From assembly GCA_032158125.1 (NCBI GenBank), contig JASKOT010000021.1:1-64000 (forward strand): a DNA stretch of 64,000 bases. The letters run 5' to 3'. The notes below the pieces were generated by a model, which worked only from the letters and a program-made list of their open reading frames with translations, made no database searches and was not told where the DNA came from. Source of the DNA: Papiliotrema nemorosa (Eukaryota > Basidiomycota > Tremellomycetes > Tremellales > Rhynchogastremaceae). The position numbers were made by a program, and so were the translations under genes. This document shows positions 11,248 to 23,700 of the stretch, piece by piece. Each line of letters begins with the position of its first letter. Position 1 is the stretch's first letter.

Positions 11248-12522
11248 CTAATGGTGTCCGTTGACAGCATTCGTCCCGTCCGACTCGACAGGCGTGGCTT
11301 TGACTACTACCGGAATCATTTCACCGGTAGCGAGCGGGTACGGCTGGTGACCCAGAACAGCGAGGAGGTTTCGCAGATTGCCAGAATGCGCCGTGACTGA
11401 GATATCTGCATGATCAGCTGAATACCGCACAGCAGTGTCTACCACAACTCACAAGTCTCCTTTGCGCCTTCTTTCCCGAAAACTCGGTCCAAAGCTCGTT
11501 GTCCTCTAATCTGCATATGTTCATCTGTCTCTCGCTCATCCTTTTTCCAAAGCTCGTCCTCCTCAGCAAAGCCCTCTTCAATTTTGAAAGAAGGAAAAGT
11601 CTCTTGAATATATGTCTGATCATGAGCTACTCGTAGAAGAAACGTAGGGATCGTCACTCACCTTTGATCGACGTTGATCACATGTATGACTTCCGTAGAC
11701 CTCTCTCCAATCTTCCCAAACTTCCGGTTGACCCACCAACAGCTCGCCCCAAGAGTATTGCATCGTCTGTCCAGTTCTCGTCAAGGGACTGACGAACCAT
11801 CTCATCTCCTCCTTTGTGATTGGAGCTCCGAGAGGCGCTTGCTCTTGCCAACACTTGTAGATGGCTTTGGCTTGGTCGATACCGGTCTCGGTGAGAGCTG
11901 GATCAGGTCCCCAGGTAAGGGTGCCATTTCCATACTGGAATGCCCAGTAGTCTTCCCATGCCTACACAGTTAGCCAGGAAGAGGAACTTGAGTGATTAGA
12001 CACACCTCTACTCCGATTTGGAGAACGGCATAGTTGTGCCATCCCTCGCCGTGTCTACCTGAACTGTCAGCAGGCTTTGGCTTTGAAGGGGTTCTCACCG
12101 AGGAAGAAGACCTTGTACTGTACACCCGGCTCGGCATCTGCCTGCAGTCGCGTAATGTCTCGTTTGAAATTCGACCATCTGTCCGTAGCAGTATCAATCA
12201 GTCCGAACGAGTGCTCGAGCTAAATTCAAGTCAACGACCAGCTTGACAAGCATAGAGTGTGCCTACCATATACTCAAACTCGTGAACCTTGGGTTTCGGT
12301 CCGTTCTGCATGAAGAATCCTTGGACGACCTTCTCGTCAGCCATTGCACGTTCGACTCCGGTTATCGGCGGAGATGTGACGAGAGACGGTAGCAGCACTC
12401 ACTTCATAGTGGAACTTGCTCGGCTTGACGAGCAGCCCAGGGCCCTCATCTGGACCTCCAGTCGTAGTCGCTGCTACTGCAGGTGTATCTGCAAGGGCAT
12501 TGTGAGGGGTAGCTATTGGCAT
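11248..12522 (-). CDS. Histidine phosphatase (phosphoglycerate mutase-like) protein, PMU1-type
   Basis: Member of the histidine phosphatase superfamily, closest in motif style to yeast Pmu1 and related putative phosphomutases/phosphatases. Catalytic signature FFLGRHGEGWHN (about 12060-12030 and flanking exon) carries the nucleophilic His; SPLTRTGQTMQYSW carries the conserved Arg; VTAHSGNLRNLL near the C-terminus supplies the second catalytic His. The start ATG at 12522 opens a short exon ending KFHYEV, which joins in frame to a segment reading IERAMADEKVVQGF. Several further short introns follow, and the stop is at 11248. Length of roughly 330 residues fits the family. No signal peptide is visible, so a cytosolic enzyme is likely. 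Physiological substrate is unknown. Confidence 0.88.
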
Positions 12523-12868
12523 GGTGGACTGCTGGGTGAGATGAAAGTGGGCTTCGGCTATCTCCTAAAAGTCGAGTAGAATAGAGTAAGACGGAATGCA
12601 GATATGGCCGTGACCAGAACGACTATATATATACGGGCAATGCTCGTCAACACGATGTTTGGACAAAGGGGCGTAAGATCGTCGAGGAAAAATAATTTGG
12701 ACGAGTGCGAATAACGGGGTACCTGGGCGACAATCTGTCAAACGTTTCAAGGAGGTGACAACATCATCTCGGTCCATGAAATTATGGATTACCCGTTGAT
12801 CCGATCCGTCAGGTCCTCAAGCCATATCCGACAAGTGACAGACCGTTGTCTCTCATCCACCTCGACGC
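12523..12868. promoter_or_regulatory. Upstream region of the histidine phosphatase gene
   Basis: This 346-base gap lies between the start of the phosphatase gene and the 3' end of OMA1, both on the minus strand. An AT-rich TATATATATA stretch at about 12624-12633 sits roughly 100 bases upstream of the phosphatase start and is the best TATA-like element. A small minus-strand frame at 12565-12777 has no support. Confidence 0.5.
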
Positions 12869-14632
12869 TCATCCCCAAAATGTCTGGCCCATGCCTTGGT
12901 TGGATGCATTGATCGAGTCGAGAAACCCGCCATATTGCGATGCAGTCGCCCCACAAGGACTCGCTGCTCGTATCTGCTGTGCCTGGCGTCGAGTCAGCAG
13001 ACTGACTCGCTGAAACACATCCGGGATGTTCCCCTCGGGGGATGTCAAGAGGTCAACCCCTGAGGTAACGACGTAAAATCACTCACCTCTGGCAACCACT
13101 TCGTTAATTGCTAAAGCTGTCAGCGTGTCTCGATTCTCAGGACAGCTGCACTCACCTTGATTCGCTTTGCATTGGCTGGATGGGTGGACAGAAAATCAAC
13201 ACCCAGCCCCTGTCCCCCTTCCGACTCTGACATGCGCTGCCACATTCTGCGAACGTCAGGATCCGTGCCGAAAATGTCGCATGCCCCATGACCATGGTGT
13301 GACGACGTACCTAGTCGATTCGGAGGGATCAAAGCACGCCCGTCTGGACGTAAGTTCGGCACGACGGTTATACGTGACGAATGTTCGACTTACGACATCA
13401 AGCGCAGGCCGATGAAGTCGGCTTCAGATTCAGATTTACGGGAGTTTGGTAGTCTATTCACTGAGACGGAGATCTGAGTGCTTGCGGAAGTAACTCACTG
13501 CAGCATGAACGTCAAGATCAGTCTCGTGATCCCGACGTCCAGGCCCAAGGACTCGAGCAGAAAGCCTAATCCAAATAGAACCTGTACCTTAGCCGGGTCG
13601 CGTGATTGTATTCACCTTCATCGAGCTCATTCGTTCAGCCGGATGACGAGCCACTGCGTTCTCAGCTCACTTGACACACGCCTAAATCGCGGAGGCCTCA
13701 CCTTGATGAGCGACCTCATGTCCTAGCACTGTGGCCAGACCATCATCATTTGCACTGACTGGCAGAATCCCCGTGAACACAAAGATCTTTCCTCCGGGGA
13801 GGACGAAAGCGTTCTTGGTCTTCTTGTCGTCTATCACATAAACCTACACTCATCAGCGAGGCCTCAAATACGGGCGTCCGTGTAACGTATGAAAGCTCAC
13901 CTCCCATTCCGTCTCCTTGCTGACGTCTTGTTTCCCACTTCCTCCAAAGAGAACCTCGCCCATGTCTATCTCACCGGGCTGACCGTTCCCACCTCCCCAC
14001 TTGGGCACAACCCCCTCCACGGCACCCATCTCTCCTCCCGATTTCACTCTGCCCAGTCCCGACGACTCTATTATCCTAGCGGCTACCTTTCGGACCCGTT
14101 TCGTTATGGGATGGTTGGGAGGCAAGAGTCGTGTATTGTATTCTTCTAATGTTTGTAGTTGAGTTTGATGTCCCATCTGGTATTAGCCTCCCTTGCGTGA
14201 TGAAGGCTTGGCCTCACTTCTCGCTCCTGAGCCTCATTGACGTCCATGAAGCGTAACCTTCCAGTTTCAGGGACTCTCTCCAAGCTGACATTAGCTGTGT
14301 AATCAAGGGGACTACGCGATGAATGGTACATGCACTCACTGAGCGACATAGTAAATTCCGCCTCCACCTATGCCTATCCCGTATAGCCATACGGCCCTGT
14401 CGCTCCCAAATCTCCGTCGCAGGAAGGACATCATATCAGGTCGGCCGCTGGGGCCTGTCGGCCCCCTATACCCTCCGTCGAAGCGTTCATACTTGGCTGA
14501 TGTTGGACCTGACGTATGTATCCGTCGGACAGGTCGAACGAGCCTGAACGAAGGGATTTCAGCTCGACCGGGACCAACTAGCCGCGCACTCCCCGCATTC
14601 TGCTTGAAGACGGCTCCTAGTCTACTTGCCAT
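12869..14632 (-). CDS. OMA1: Mitochondrial inner-membrane metalloprotease OMA1
   Basis: M48-family zinc protease that, by homology, processes inner-membrane proteins and dynamin-like fusion factors under stress. The N-terminus after the ATG at 14632 is basic and Ser/Arg-rich (MASRLGAVFKQN...RRIHTS), a good mitochondrial presequence; an in-frame ATG at 14698 is possible but less presequence-like. A short hydrophobic segment (VWLYGIGIGGGGIYYVAQ) is the membrane anchor. The zinc site is HEVAH within GLATVLGHEVAHQ (around 13720), and the third ligand Glu lies in SESEADFIGLRLM. The VYVIDDKKTKNAFVLPGGKIFV block preceding HEVAH is diagnostic of the family. Ordinary short introns split the gene; the last exon ends with QTFWG and stop at 12869. 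The tail is followed by a Cys-containing C-terminus. Confidence 0.93.
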
Positions 14633-14900
14633 ATTCCCTCCGTGATGCGTAAAGATCTGCAGTATAGTTGAGCTGAACTGGCAGGTTGAATGTGACATAA
14701 ATCTCGTCTGGACATCAGCCGGAATGACGTTGCCGGGAAATAGGCGTCACCCCAAGGTCTCGCCAAATATAGGCGCGTCAAACCTTGACATCACTGTTCG
14801 CGGTCTACCCGTTGCAGGCAGCTCGAGGTATCTTCGACAGGCAACAAACGCATCTGAGAAGGCGAACGCTCATCCCACTCAGCCAGACGATCTTGACGCA
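14633..14900. promoter_or_regulatory. Shared divergent promoter, OMA1 / VMA5
   Basis: About 268 bases separate the two start codons. An open frame on the plus strand runs in from 14724 in the same frame as the VMA5 start, but the VMA5 protein family begins at the ATG at 14901, so this is taken as leader and promoter. Confidence 0.5.
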
Positions 14901-16519
14901 ATGCCCTCAGACTTGTCATACTGGCTCGTATCCGCTCCGCTCAAGGATGGGGATCCGAACATCATGTTGGAGGAAGTAAGGAGTGCCTTGGGAAGCGAAG
15001 CGGTCGTCGGCGGGTTCGAGATTCCAGAGCTAAAGGTGAGTACGCATGGAGTCTAGCTGGGCTGTTTGGGACTCTCACAACACGGGAAGACCGGCAACCG
15101 GTCTCTTCTCAGGTGTTAACCTTCTGGCCTTGTAACACTCATCAACGTGTCTTCTCTTGTCCTATCGCTTCGGCCCCAAGCGATAATCCATAGGCTGACT
15201 TGTCACAGGCTGGAACCTTGTCATCGCTCTTGACGCTTTCAGATCAACTCCCAAAACTCGACTCCACATTCACAGGCATAGTATCCAAACTCCTCGATAC
15301 GCTTCGAACACTGGTTGAAGACCCCTCTCAGCTTCCTCAACACGCACGAGTTAATGACCAACCAGCAGAGAAGTATCTGATCCCGGGCACACAACATGGA
15401 TGGAGGTGGGATGCCGGAAGATGGGGAAGTGGAAGTAAAGTGGGAGACATCATCAACGCCTTGACCAAGGTGCGTATAGTCTATCCGCGCGCGGGAGCCG
15501 GTTCTGATTGTTTGTAGGAGATCAACTCAATAGAAGCCACGCAGAAGCAGAAACAACAATCGTACTCGCTCGCCAAAGGCTCTTTGACAAATATTCAACG
15601 GAAGAGGGTGTAAGTGTGGTATGCCGTGGTGGAACCTGTCACTAAGTTTCTAGCGGAAATCTATCGCAGAGGTCCCTATTGGACGTCGTAAATCGATCAG
15701 ACCTTGTAGAGAACTCGGAGTTCCTGGAAACATTGGTTGTTGCCGTTCCGAGGTGAGTGTCACCGCTGTTCTTCTCTCAGCAATAGCTTATCATCAGAAA
15801 TTCGATCAAAGACTGGAACAACAAATACGAGAGATTGACGAGTATGGTCGTACCGCGTAGTACGCAGTGAGTCATGAATTCTAGATCCTCAAGAGACGCT
15901 AATGAGCAGGGAGATTGCATCCGATGACGATTTTGCGTTGTATACCGTGACGATTTTCAAGAAAGTCCGGGAAGAATTCACGCATAAGTGCAGGGAGAAC
16001 AAGTGAGCTCGTACTCGCGGGCATGCGGCTAATGGGCAGATTCATCGTTCGAGATTTTGAGTTTGACGAGGGCGCATTAGACAAGCAGAACAAAGAGCTG
16101 GAAGAGCTCAAGATTGAGGAGAAGGAGCTTTGGGTGCGTTGTGATCCTCAGTGCGCTTTTATCTCGCTGATACACAGACCGAATTGCTCAAGCTCACTCG
16201 AGTCAACTTTTCCGAAGCTTATCAAATCCTCGCCCACCTCAAATGCGTCCGACTGTTCGTTGAGTCTGTTTTGCGTTATGGTCTCCCGGCAGACTACGCG
16301 GGTGTCATTGTGCGACCAGAGCCGAAAACCGCCATCAAATCCCTGCGTACACTGTCTGGCCAATTCTCCTACCTTGCTAGCGCGTCCAGAGGACCAGGAA
16401 CTAAGAAGGGGAAATCGGGTGGAGTCAGCAACGACGACGTTCAGGGAGAATGGGCGAGCGTTATGGAGGCTGAGTATTACGACTTTGTCTTGTTCGAGAT
16501 ACCCAAGGTCGAGTTTTAG
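14901..16519 (+). CDS. VMA5: V-type proton ATPase subunit C
   Basis: Subunit C of the peripheral V1 sector, which bridges the catalytic head and the membrane sector and is released during reversible disassembly. The protein begins MPSDLSYWLVSAPLKDGD, the conserved start of the family. Exon 1 is 14901-15035, followed by a relatively long intron (15036-15208) and then several short ones. Diagnostic blocks include a TEKYLI-like segment (QPAEKYLIPG), the W-rich HGWRWDAGRWG, FVRDFEFDE-like FIVRDFEFDEG, KLTRVNFSEAYQILAHLKCVRLFVESVLRYGLP and the C-terminal WASVMEAEYYDFVLFEIPKVEF. All conserved regions are present and in order, so the gene looks intact at roughly 390-400 residues. It is cytosolic and associated with vacuolar and endosomal membranes. 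Confidence 0.95.
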
Positions 16520-17470
16520 ACGGGTAAGCTGGACATATTTTACATGCATGATGGTTATGGTTGTCAAGGCACATGGGCGACATCCTCTAGTCACCCATTC
16601 AAACGCATCAGGATATCAACCATCTTGGTTCCTTGAGATTTGCTTCTGTATTGCACCACTTCTAGGCTTTCTGGCAGCTTCTTAGCAATGAGAAGATGTT
16701 GGCGACCCGTGGATCGTGTATCTCGCCAGAAGTTGGGAAGTGCGAACCCGTGATCGGAAACGCAGAAAGGATGACCCCGCATTGCTCTTGGATCTCGTAC
16801 CAGAGCATGTCAGTTCATTACCCATCAAGACCCACCGCATGTCCGCATGTCATCTGAGTGGATCTGGCCGAGCTCTACTTCTCTTCATATATGATACAGC
16901 GGAGACCCCTCGTCATACGGGAATCAAGTATCAAGACAACGAAGGCGATGTCTCGCATAGGATTCAGCCCTTTGATTCGAGTTTCTCACCATTCGAAATT
17001 CATCCAGCATGTCGTGCTACAGAGCACATTCGAGAATGTGATTCGAGAATGCCTGGTCTGTCAGAGGATGGTGGTGCATGAGCAGTATATAGGTCACTCA
17101 TCTGAGCAGAGCACCCCAAGCTCATCCCCTGACTTCTTATATCACACTCGGCGGTGATTCCTACTGTTGTTGTTATTGTAGTGTACTACCGCATGTGAGT
17201 TTGACCAGTCTGTCTCATAGACTGTTCTGCAACAAGTGTATCTGTCAACCGTACCCCTTGCGCTGGTAGACTGGATCATCGGCTTGAGCCGTTCCTCTTC
17301 GGACCGATTCCGACCACTATCCCGAGATTGATGAGCTGGACACTACAGCCTGGAGCTTTGTCGAGGTATCTTTTGCATGGACTTCCAATCTCTTACCTAG
17401 CAGAGCCCTTGTTCGACGTCCCATTGATTTCCGTGGTAGCTAATTCGACTAGACCTGTATACTTCAAGAG
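16520..17470. other. 951-base intergenic region without a confident gene
   Basis: Small frames occur on both strands (for example minus 16591-16782 and plus 16858-17157). None has a recognisable domain, a clean intron structure or a plausible full-length reading. A short direct repeat, ATTCGAGAATG, is seen twice at about 17028-17050. The right part must contain the promoter of the dehydrogenase gene. Confidence 0.4.
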
Positions 17471-19094
17471 ATGTCGCACTTTCACTTTCTCAACAAGACT
17501 CAACCACCTCAAGTAACAACTCTCAATCTTCCTCCCAACACTTCCTGCGTGCTGCTAAAGAAACAAACAATATCCATCGAGCCTACTCCTGTGCCGATAT
17601 TACAACCTGATGGAGTTTTAGTCAAAGTGATAGCTACTGGTATATGTGGTCAGTCCTTGTCAATTTCTACCCCGTTTCCCCGTATGCGGCTTGTGCGATC
17701 GTTCTGACGGATAGGCTCGGATCTGCATAATTACCTGGCAGGAGGTGTGGGTGGACGACCAGTGACTGAACCTATTGTGATGGGCCATGAAAGCTCCGGA
17801 GAGGTGATAGCGGTCGGAGATCTAGTTACCTCGCACAAAATCGGCGACCGCGTTGCGAGTGAGCCTTGTCCACACAAGCTTATGAGTGAGACGCTGACTT
17901 ATAGTTGAACCTGGACTGCCATGTCGGCGTTGCGTCAACTGCAAGAATGGGCGATCAAACATCTGCATGGGTAAGCCTGAACATGCAAGTGCAAATCCCG
18001 ACTGACTCCCAGACATGCGATATTGTGGTGCGCCAGGATCTGTCGGGTCACTCTCGAGGTGAGGGTCCATAGCCATTATGATCGCTCAGAGCTGATCAGG
18101 AGATTCTACGCCTTACCAGCTGATATGGCCCCTCACATACCTGACCATATCTCATGGGAAGAATCTGGGTCGATTCAGCCTCTGGCCGTGAGCACCAGAA
18201 TCGATCCAGGCATTTGCCAATTCTTACGATAGATTGGCGTGCAGATTGGGAAGCGCGTTGATCTGCGTGCTCATCAGACTATCGCTATTTTGTCAGTCCT
18301 CGGGTCTCCTCTCAGAGTTCAGCTAATGGATGCAGTGGGTGCGGTCCGATCGGGCTGATTGCCGCAGCTGTAGCGCATGCGTACTCCGCTCGAAAGATCA
18401 TTGCCTTTGACAACAATCCGAAAAGGGTCGAGTTTGCGAGGAAATACATCAGTCCAATCACCGGCAGACCTATCATCGATCATGTCTTCCTCAACACGCC
18501 ACTCCCGGTTACCGAAAACAAAGTCCCGGCGAACCATGCAAACGGGCTGGCATCGTCGGTTAGCGAAGAAGCGTCCGGCGCCGGGATAGGCGATGGAGAG
18601 GCAGGTGTGGAGGAGCACGAGCATTCACTCACGATTGGAGACATCAAGTGGGAGGCTGCCAAAGCACGAGCTGCCACTTGGATCAAAGAGGTTGGCCTAT
18701 CGAATGAAGAAGGAGTCGACCGAGTGATTGAAGCGTCCGGAGCTGAAGATTGTGGGTTGCTAGGATGTGCTATCGCGAAACAAGGCGCTATATGTGAGCA
18801 ACACGTATCACTGTAGGCAAGATTCTGACGGCAGATCTGGCGGTGGGCTTAGGACATATCCAGACAAACCTGTTTCCCACTTTGGCAGTGACCAACAAGG
18901 AACTTGACGTTCGAGGCATAACGAGATACACGGCTTCCTGTTTCCCTTCTGCCATTGATCTTCTCGATAGAGGAGTGGTGGATCTGAAGCAGCTCATCAC
19001 GGCGCGATATCCCCTCTCCAAGGCAAAGGATGCTTTCGAGGCGGTCAGAGCGGGGAATGATATCAAGGTGATTGTGATGAATCAAGAGGAATAA
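17471..19094 (+). CDS. Zinc-dependent polyol dehydrogenase (xylitol/sorbitol dehydrogenase-like, MDR family)
   Basis: Medium-chain dehydrogenase expected to oxidise a sugar alcohol such as xylitol, sorbitol or L-arabinitol with NAD+. The catalytic zinc region reads ATGICGSDLHNY across an intron, followed by GHESSGEV; the structural zinc lobe has four Cys in PCRRCVNCKNGRSNIC. The Rossmann fold motif is GCGPIGLIAAA with the acidic Asp in AFDNNPKR, which favours NAD+ over NADP+. A Ser/Glu/Gly-rich insertion of about 45-50 residues (about 18490-18640) interrupts the nucleotide domain between strand-bearing segments; the frame is open and flanked by normal family sequence. Five or so short introns. 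The C-terminus (KDAFEAVRAGNDIKVIVMNQEE) is complete. The exact polyol cannot be told from sequence. Confidence 0.88.
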
Positions 19095-19416
19095 CGGTAT
19101 ACCGCATTGTATCATGCCATGTAGGATCAGGAGAATGCCTGCTTTCCCGAAAGGGTTTCTGGCAAGGGCACGACATATGCCATTTTAAAATAGACCCGTA
19201 TGTATAGTCCAGACTTGAGGTGGCCCTACTTTTGCTACAGCGTGGCCGAGACGACGATCGCCATCAACAAAGGAGGCGAAATGCTGTAATGTTGGAAACG
19301 CCGACACTGGGTCTCTGCCTTTGCATGACCTTTGAGATTAGATACCAAATACCGTTCCATTTGGCTGAACAATAGGAGTCCACAGCCCGAGTTGACGGTG
19401 AGCAGACCATCACACA
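19095..19416. other. Intergenic region
   Basis: 322 bases between two rightward genes. A minus-strand frame here has no protein-like features. It should contain the 3' end of the dehydrogenase transcript and the promoter of the next gene; no element stands out. Confidence 0.4.
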
Positions 19417-20557
19417 ATGAGCAAGAAACTAGGCACTCTCGAAGCTGGAGCCCTGAACGCCTGGACCCCAGTTCAACAAGCGGCCTTGTATCAACAATAC
19501 CTAACTGAGCAACATGAAAAAGATAATGCTGCCAAGCTCAAAGCGTATCAAGAGGAAGAGAAGAAGAAGAGTGATAAAGAGAAGGGGATCGAGGTGGATG
19601 TGGCGCCTGAACAAGTTTCAGCGGGAAAAATAGTGGATGATATGGTACAGATTTTCCTCTCATTCCCTCACTGCACACCAACTCTGCACTTCATATGGCT
19701 GATGAGTAGATGAAGAAGTGGTGCGAGCCATTATACGACTTTTTAGACATCTTTGCCGTTCCTCACGTCTCTATCGTCCCCTTCATCCTTCTTCACCTGC
19801 TTTTCTGGTACGCCGCACATCCGTCACTCTGGATCGTTTCGTCACACCCTTTTCTTGCCATCTGACCGATTATAGGTGGACAGCTCCATGGTACTTTCAG
19901 TTTCTACTGCCGTACCCCCTATTATACGGGATTCCGATATACATGACCCTCCGGTCCATATGGTCGAAAAAGGACAGACCAGCCTGGTACGCTTTTCGCA
20001 CAAGCATTGTCCCTATCAACCTTTCTGCTGCGTTTTCATTCATGACACTGATTACCAAGGCAAGCGTGGTGGGTAGAGCTCGCTTTGGTAGAATACTTAG
20101 AGATTGTCCTTTTCCGAGAGAATGCCAGATCGCTCATCTGGTGGCCAAAGGTAAGCGAGCTCGCTCGTGGCATTGACACGGGCTAATCCCACAAGATCAA
20201 AGCCGCCTTGTTCTTCGTATCGTATTGCACGGTCGATACAGAGGAAGGCGAGCGAGATCGAAAGACCGGCAAGAAGCCAAAATTACCCATCTACGTCAGT
20301 GCTGCCCAGCTCCATGCGTTGAGCGACACCCGTAGCTTCACGTTCAGTCAGACGCTGATCGGAAGGGCTCGATGGTCCTTATCAAGCGATGGCTGCCCAA
20401 GCTGCCTGAAGAAGAAAAGACCGAAGACAAGGACAAGGCGAAGGAGAAGGTTAAGAAGAAGGAAGAGGAAATATCGAAAGACAAGGAGAAAGAGAAGGCC
20501 AAAGCACAAGCAGAAGCGAAAGCAAAGGCAAAGGCAAAAGGCAATGCCAAAGATTGA
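19417..20557 (+). CDS. Unrecognised multi-pass membrane protein with Lys/Ala/Glu-rich C-terminus
   Basis: I do not recognise this protein. The first exon starts MSKKLGTLEAGALNAW and is rich in Gln, Lys and Glu. After an intron, MKKWCEPLYDFLDIFAVPH leads into hydrophobic segments (SIVPFILLHLLFW; WYFQFLLPYPLLYGIPIYMTL; a third around IVPINLSAAFSFMTLI). A further exon gives IKAALFFVSYCTVDTEEGE and KLPIYV. The last exon (about 20335-20557) continues KGSMVLIKRWLPKLP into a charged KEEE/KAKAKA tail. Joining exons requires an intron after LITK whose donor is GCAAGC and whose acceptor follows a CTAAT branch site near 20185, or else a more complex arrangement. The charged cytosolic tail and tight helix cluster suggest an endomembrane protein; the exon model is tentative. 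Confidence 0.6.
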
Positions 20558-20717
20558 TGAAAACAGCATCGAGCATGCATGAGAGCAATTGAGCACAGTC
20601 AGCTTCATGTTCGCCATCGAATTGATACAATCTGACATGAATGATCATACTAATCTATGTCCCTATAAGCATCCCTACCGACAAGAACAATTGAGAAATC
20701 GCCTCGCGTATCGCTGA

Positions 20718-23700
20718 TTATGCGCATTCCAGGCCGACCTCTCGACCCAAGACTCCCGGTCCCGCCGAAAGTCGCTTTGCCCGTGTGTCGTCATCGGATC
20801 CTGTGTGTTCGCCGTCGGGTTGATCGTCTTTTCGTTTGAGACTTGCGGTCGATATAGATCGTGCAGCCGAAGGCGATCTGCTGTGTCGTTCTCCGCCAGA
20901 CGAAGCTGAAGAAAAAAATACCGGTGCTCCACCGCGCCTCCTGATAGGAACGGGATTCGACGCATCTGCCAGAGTCGGGAGCGAAGCAGACGATATGCTT
21001 CCCAAAGACGAATGAGGCGAGCGCAGTGAGGGGAAAGTCGTGGCTGCACTGGTGAACTTGTCTGCAATGGGTGTAGGTGTAGTCGGAGGCTTGACACTTT
21101 CCGTTGACGGGCGGTTGTCCGGATCAAGTGACTGCCTCTCGGCAGGATCTGCGACGGCCTCATTGATCTCCTCCTCATTGAGGATGACCAGATCAGAGGA
21201 GACTTTCGCCTCGAAAGTCGGCAAAGGTGAAGTGGCTCCTATCGGTACATCCACCCTAGGCGGATCGACGTCCACGATCGACATTCGGCTTTGCAACGTC
21301 TCCATACTCGCTTGTCGACTAGCCGATTTGCCACCTCCAGCAGCGCTCAGAAGCCGCGTAATGCTTGGCTTCTTGGGCAGAGACGGCTTTTTCTTTGGCA
21401 TTCTCTCCTTGCCAGCAAACGAGAACGCATCCTCAGAGTGATGTGACAACGGTGTGGTCGATCTAGAGGCACCATCTGACTTGAGAGGGATAGAAGGCGG
21501 TTCAATGTCGACATCGCCGAAATCGATCAATGCCGTTTCACCCTCAATCGGGGGTGGCGTCGCAAAAAGCTCTTGCCGACGCTCGAGCAATTCTGTCAAG
21601 ATGCCTCCCGATATGTTGAGTGAGGGACCGAGAGATAACATGAGCGCGTTGAGTGTCATTCGATTCGCCTCGCTATGACTCGGTATAAGCTCCAGCAAGT
21701 GCACTGCTCAATCAGCCTTGCACTGACACATGTCTGGATACGCCTTGTACGCACCAACATCAGCCAGCAGGAACCAATGAGCGGTCGGGAGCTGAACAAG
21801 CAGCGATTGTAAATCCTCGTCCGTAACAGGCTTGACATCTTCCGTCTTTTTCCTGACGTAGGCATCAAATTGAGGCGCTAGAGCATTCGTAAGCAAGGGT
21901 GATGGCACTGGCTGTCAGTTTCCGAACAGGGACACCCCTACCCACTCACATTCTCGAAGATATGTCTTGAATATGCCTGAGACTGCATGAGGATCCAAGT
22001 CGGCCGGATGGCACTGCCTTAGATCTAGATCCGCGCCAGCGTCAAACTCCTTCCGTAGTTTCGATAGATGAGAAGTCCTGCCGCTGATACGAAATATGCC
22101 CTCTTCTTTTGGACCCCATATCTCCACTGGTCATCAGCCAAGTCAGACGAGAGCGACTCACGATACTCCACAGCTCGGACCACCAATGCAGGCAAACATG
22201 CCCTTCTGCGCTTCTGATACTCGCTGTCTCCTAGATCGGCTTCAATGTCTCGCGAGATTCCCCACGCCCTTCCGACTTCGACCAATTCTCGACCAAACAC
22301 TCTACCCGTGCGTGTTCCAGCCGGTCGTTTGATGACCCCTTCTTCAAACACCGGTCCATCACCTGCTGGTCTGCCGTCGATATCGACCGATTGAGTTCTA
22401 TCCCTTGATCCTCTCCTACCCAAGCCCGAAGCCCAACTACCACTCGGTTCCAGGCTGCCACGCCGCCCACTTGATGAAAGACCGCTCATGGAGCTGATAC
22501 TTCCAGTGACGCCTCTTGATCTCAGACCCGCCCAGCCTTTCTGCACAGCAGTGCCTGCATGACCGAAGACCCGTTGAGCGGAGGCAGGAATTCGTTGCGC
22601 TGAGTTTGAGAATGCCGATGGTGCCGAAATGGTAGCGATTGAGCTTGAAGATTCTGACCGTGAAAAGCCAGAGCTGGACTGAGCAGCTTGTGTCCACGCT
22701 GCGAGTCTGTTTCTGATGTTTCCCACATGCTCACGGGAAGGTAGTGCAGGAGGAACATGTGCAAAAGCCGGTTGACCTTGACCGTCCCCTAGCCTACTTC
22801 GACTCGGTCCCGCCGTCACATGGGCGTAAGAGCTCCGTCTAGGTGGCTCAGGGGGTCCCATGGTGTCCAAGCCTTTGCCATTACGCGGTGGTAATGCAGG
22901 TGGAAGCGATGATGACGTTGGCAAGGTCGCAACGTCTTCCGCTGGGGCCGGCGATTTAGACTTTGTTCGAGTGACATTGTTACCGCTAGCGCGACGCAGC
23001 CATGATGGTTTGGCGCGAGCGATGGGTTTGAGCGGAAGGTCGACTGAGGAGCGATTTGAGTCAATGGATGTGGAAGACTGAGGTGGAGAGGGTTGGGGTT
23101 TAGTCACGTCGGCGTAGGAAGCTGAAAGGGGAGAAGGACGAAGAGAGAGACGTTTGGATTTTAGAAGGTTAGAGACCTGTTTGCTGTCATCGCTGAAGAT
23201 CAGCGCAGAACCCGTGATTAAGACCTTGACGCCTACCTTGATCCACTTCCATCTGTAGCTTCCGGCTTTAAATCTTCCGGTATAGATTTCGTGTTTGATA
23301 ATGGGGGACCCAAGGCTCTTGGGGGTAGATTCGGCTTGTTGCCAGGTTTGGTTGTCGGACTGGGAGGCGCTGGCGCATCATCCCCTTTCCCACTGCCTGC
23401 AGAACTGACAGATGTAGGCGATTTGATTCCCGCCGCATACTCGTTCAAGTTTAGAGTGATCGTTTTGATCTCTCCTATAGTCGTAGGAGAAGTCACAATG
23501 CGCGTCTTGGGCGAAATTGGATCCTCTCGGACCTCGCTGGTAGGACGGGACGACTTTGAGGATGTAGTACGGAGGAAAGACCGTCGATGATCGCTGTTAT
23601 CCGAGATTTCCGAGAGAGGACGAGAGCGTGGTATGCCTTCGCGAGGAGTGGGAGTGGAAGACGAGGAGGGTCCGGATGCGGGTGCGTTCTCCGAAGCGAA

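Noticed and set aside
16591..17157. Minus- and plus-strand frames of 60-120 residues
   Set aside because: Some short stretches look protein-like, but no complete model with start, stop and splice sites could be built on either strand.
20208..20582. Arg/Lys-rich plus-strand frame at the end of the membrane protein
   Set aside because: The tail of this frame is a shifted reading of the Lys/Glu/Ala-rich last exon; splicing at about 20296 and 20355 gives the more natural frame.
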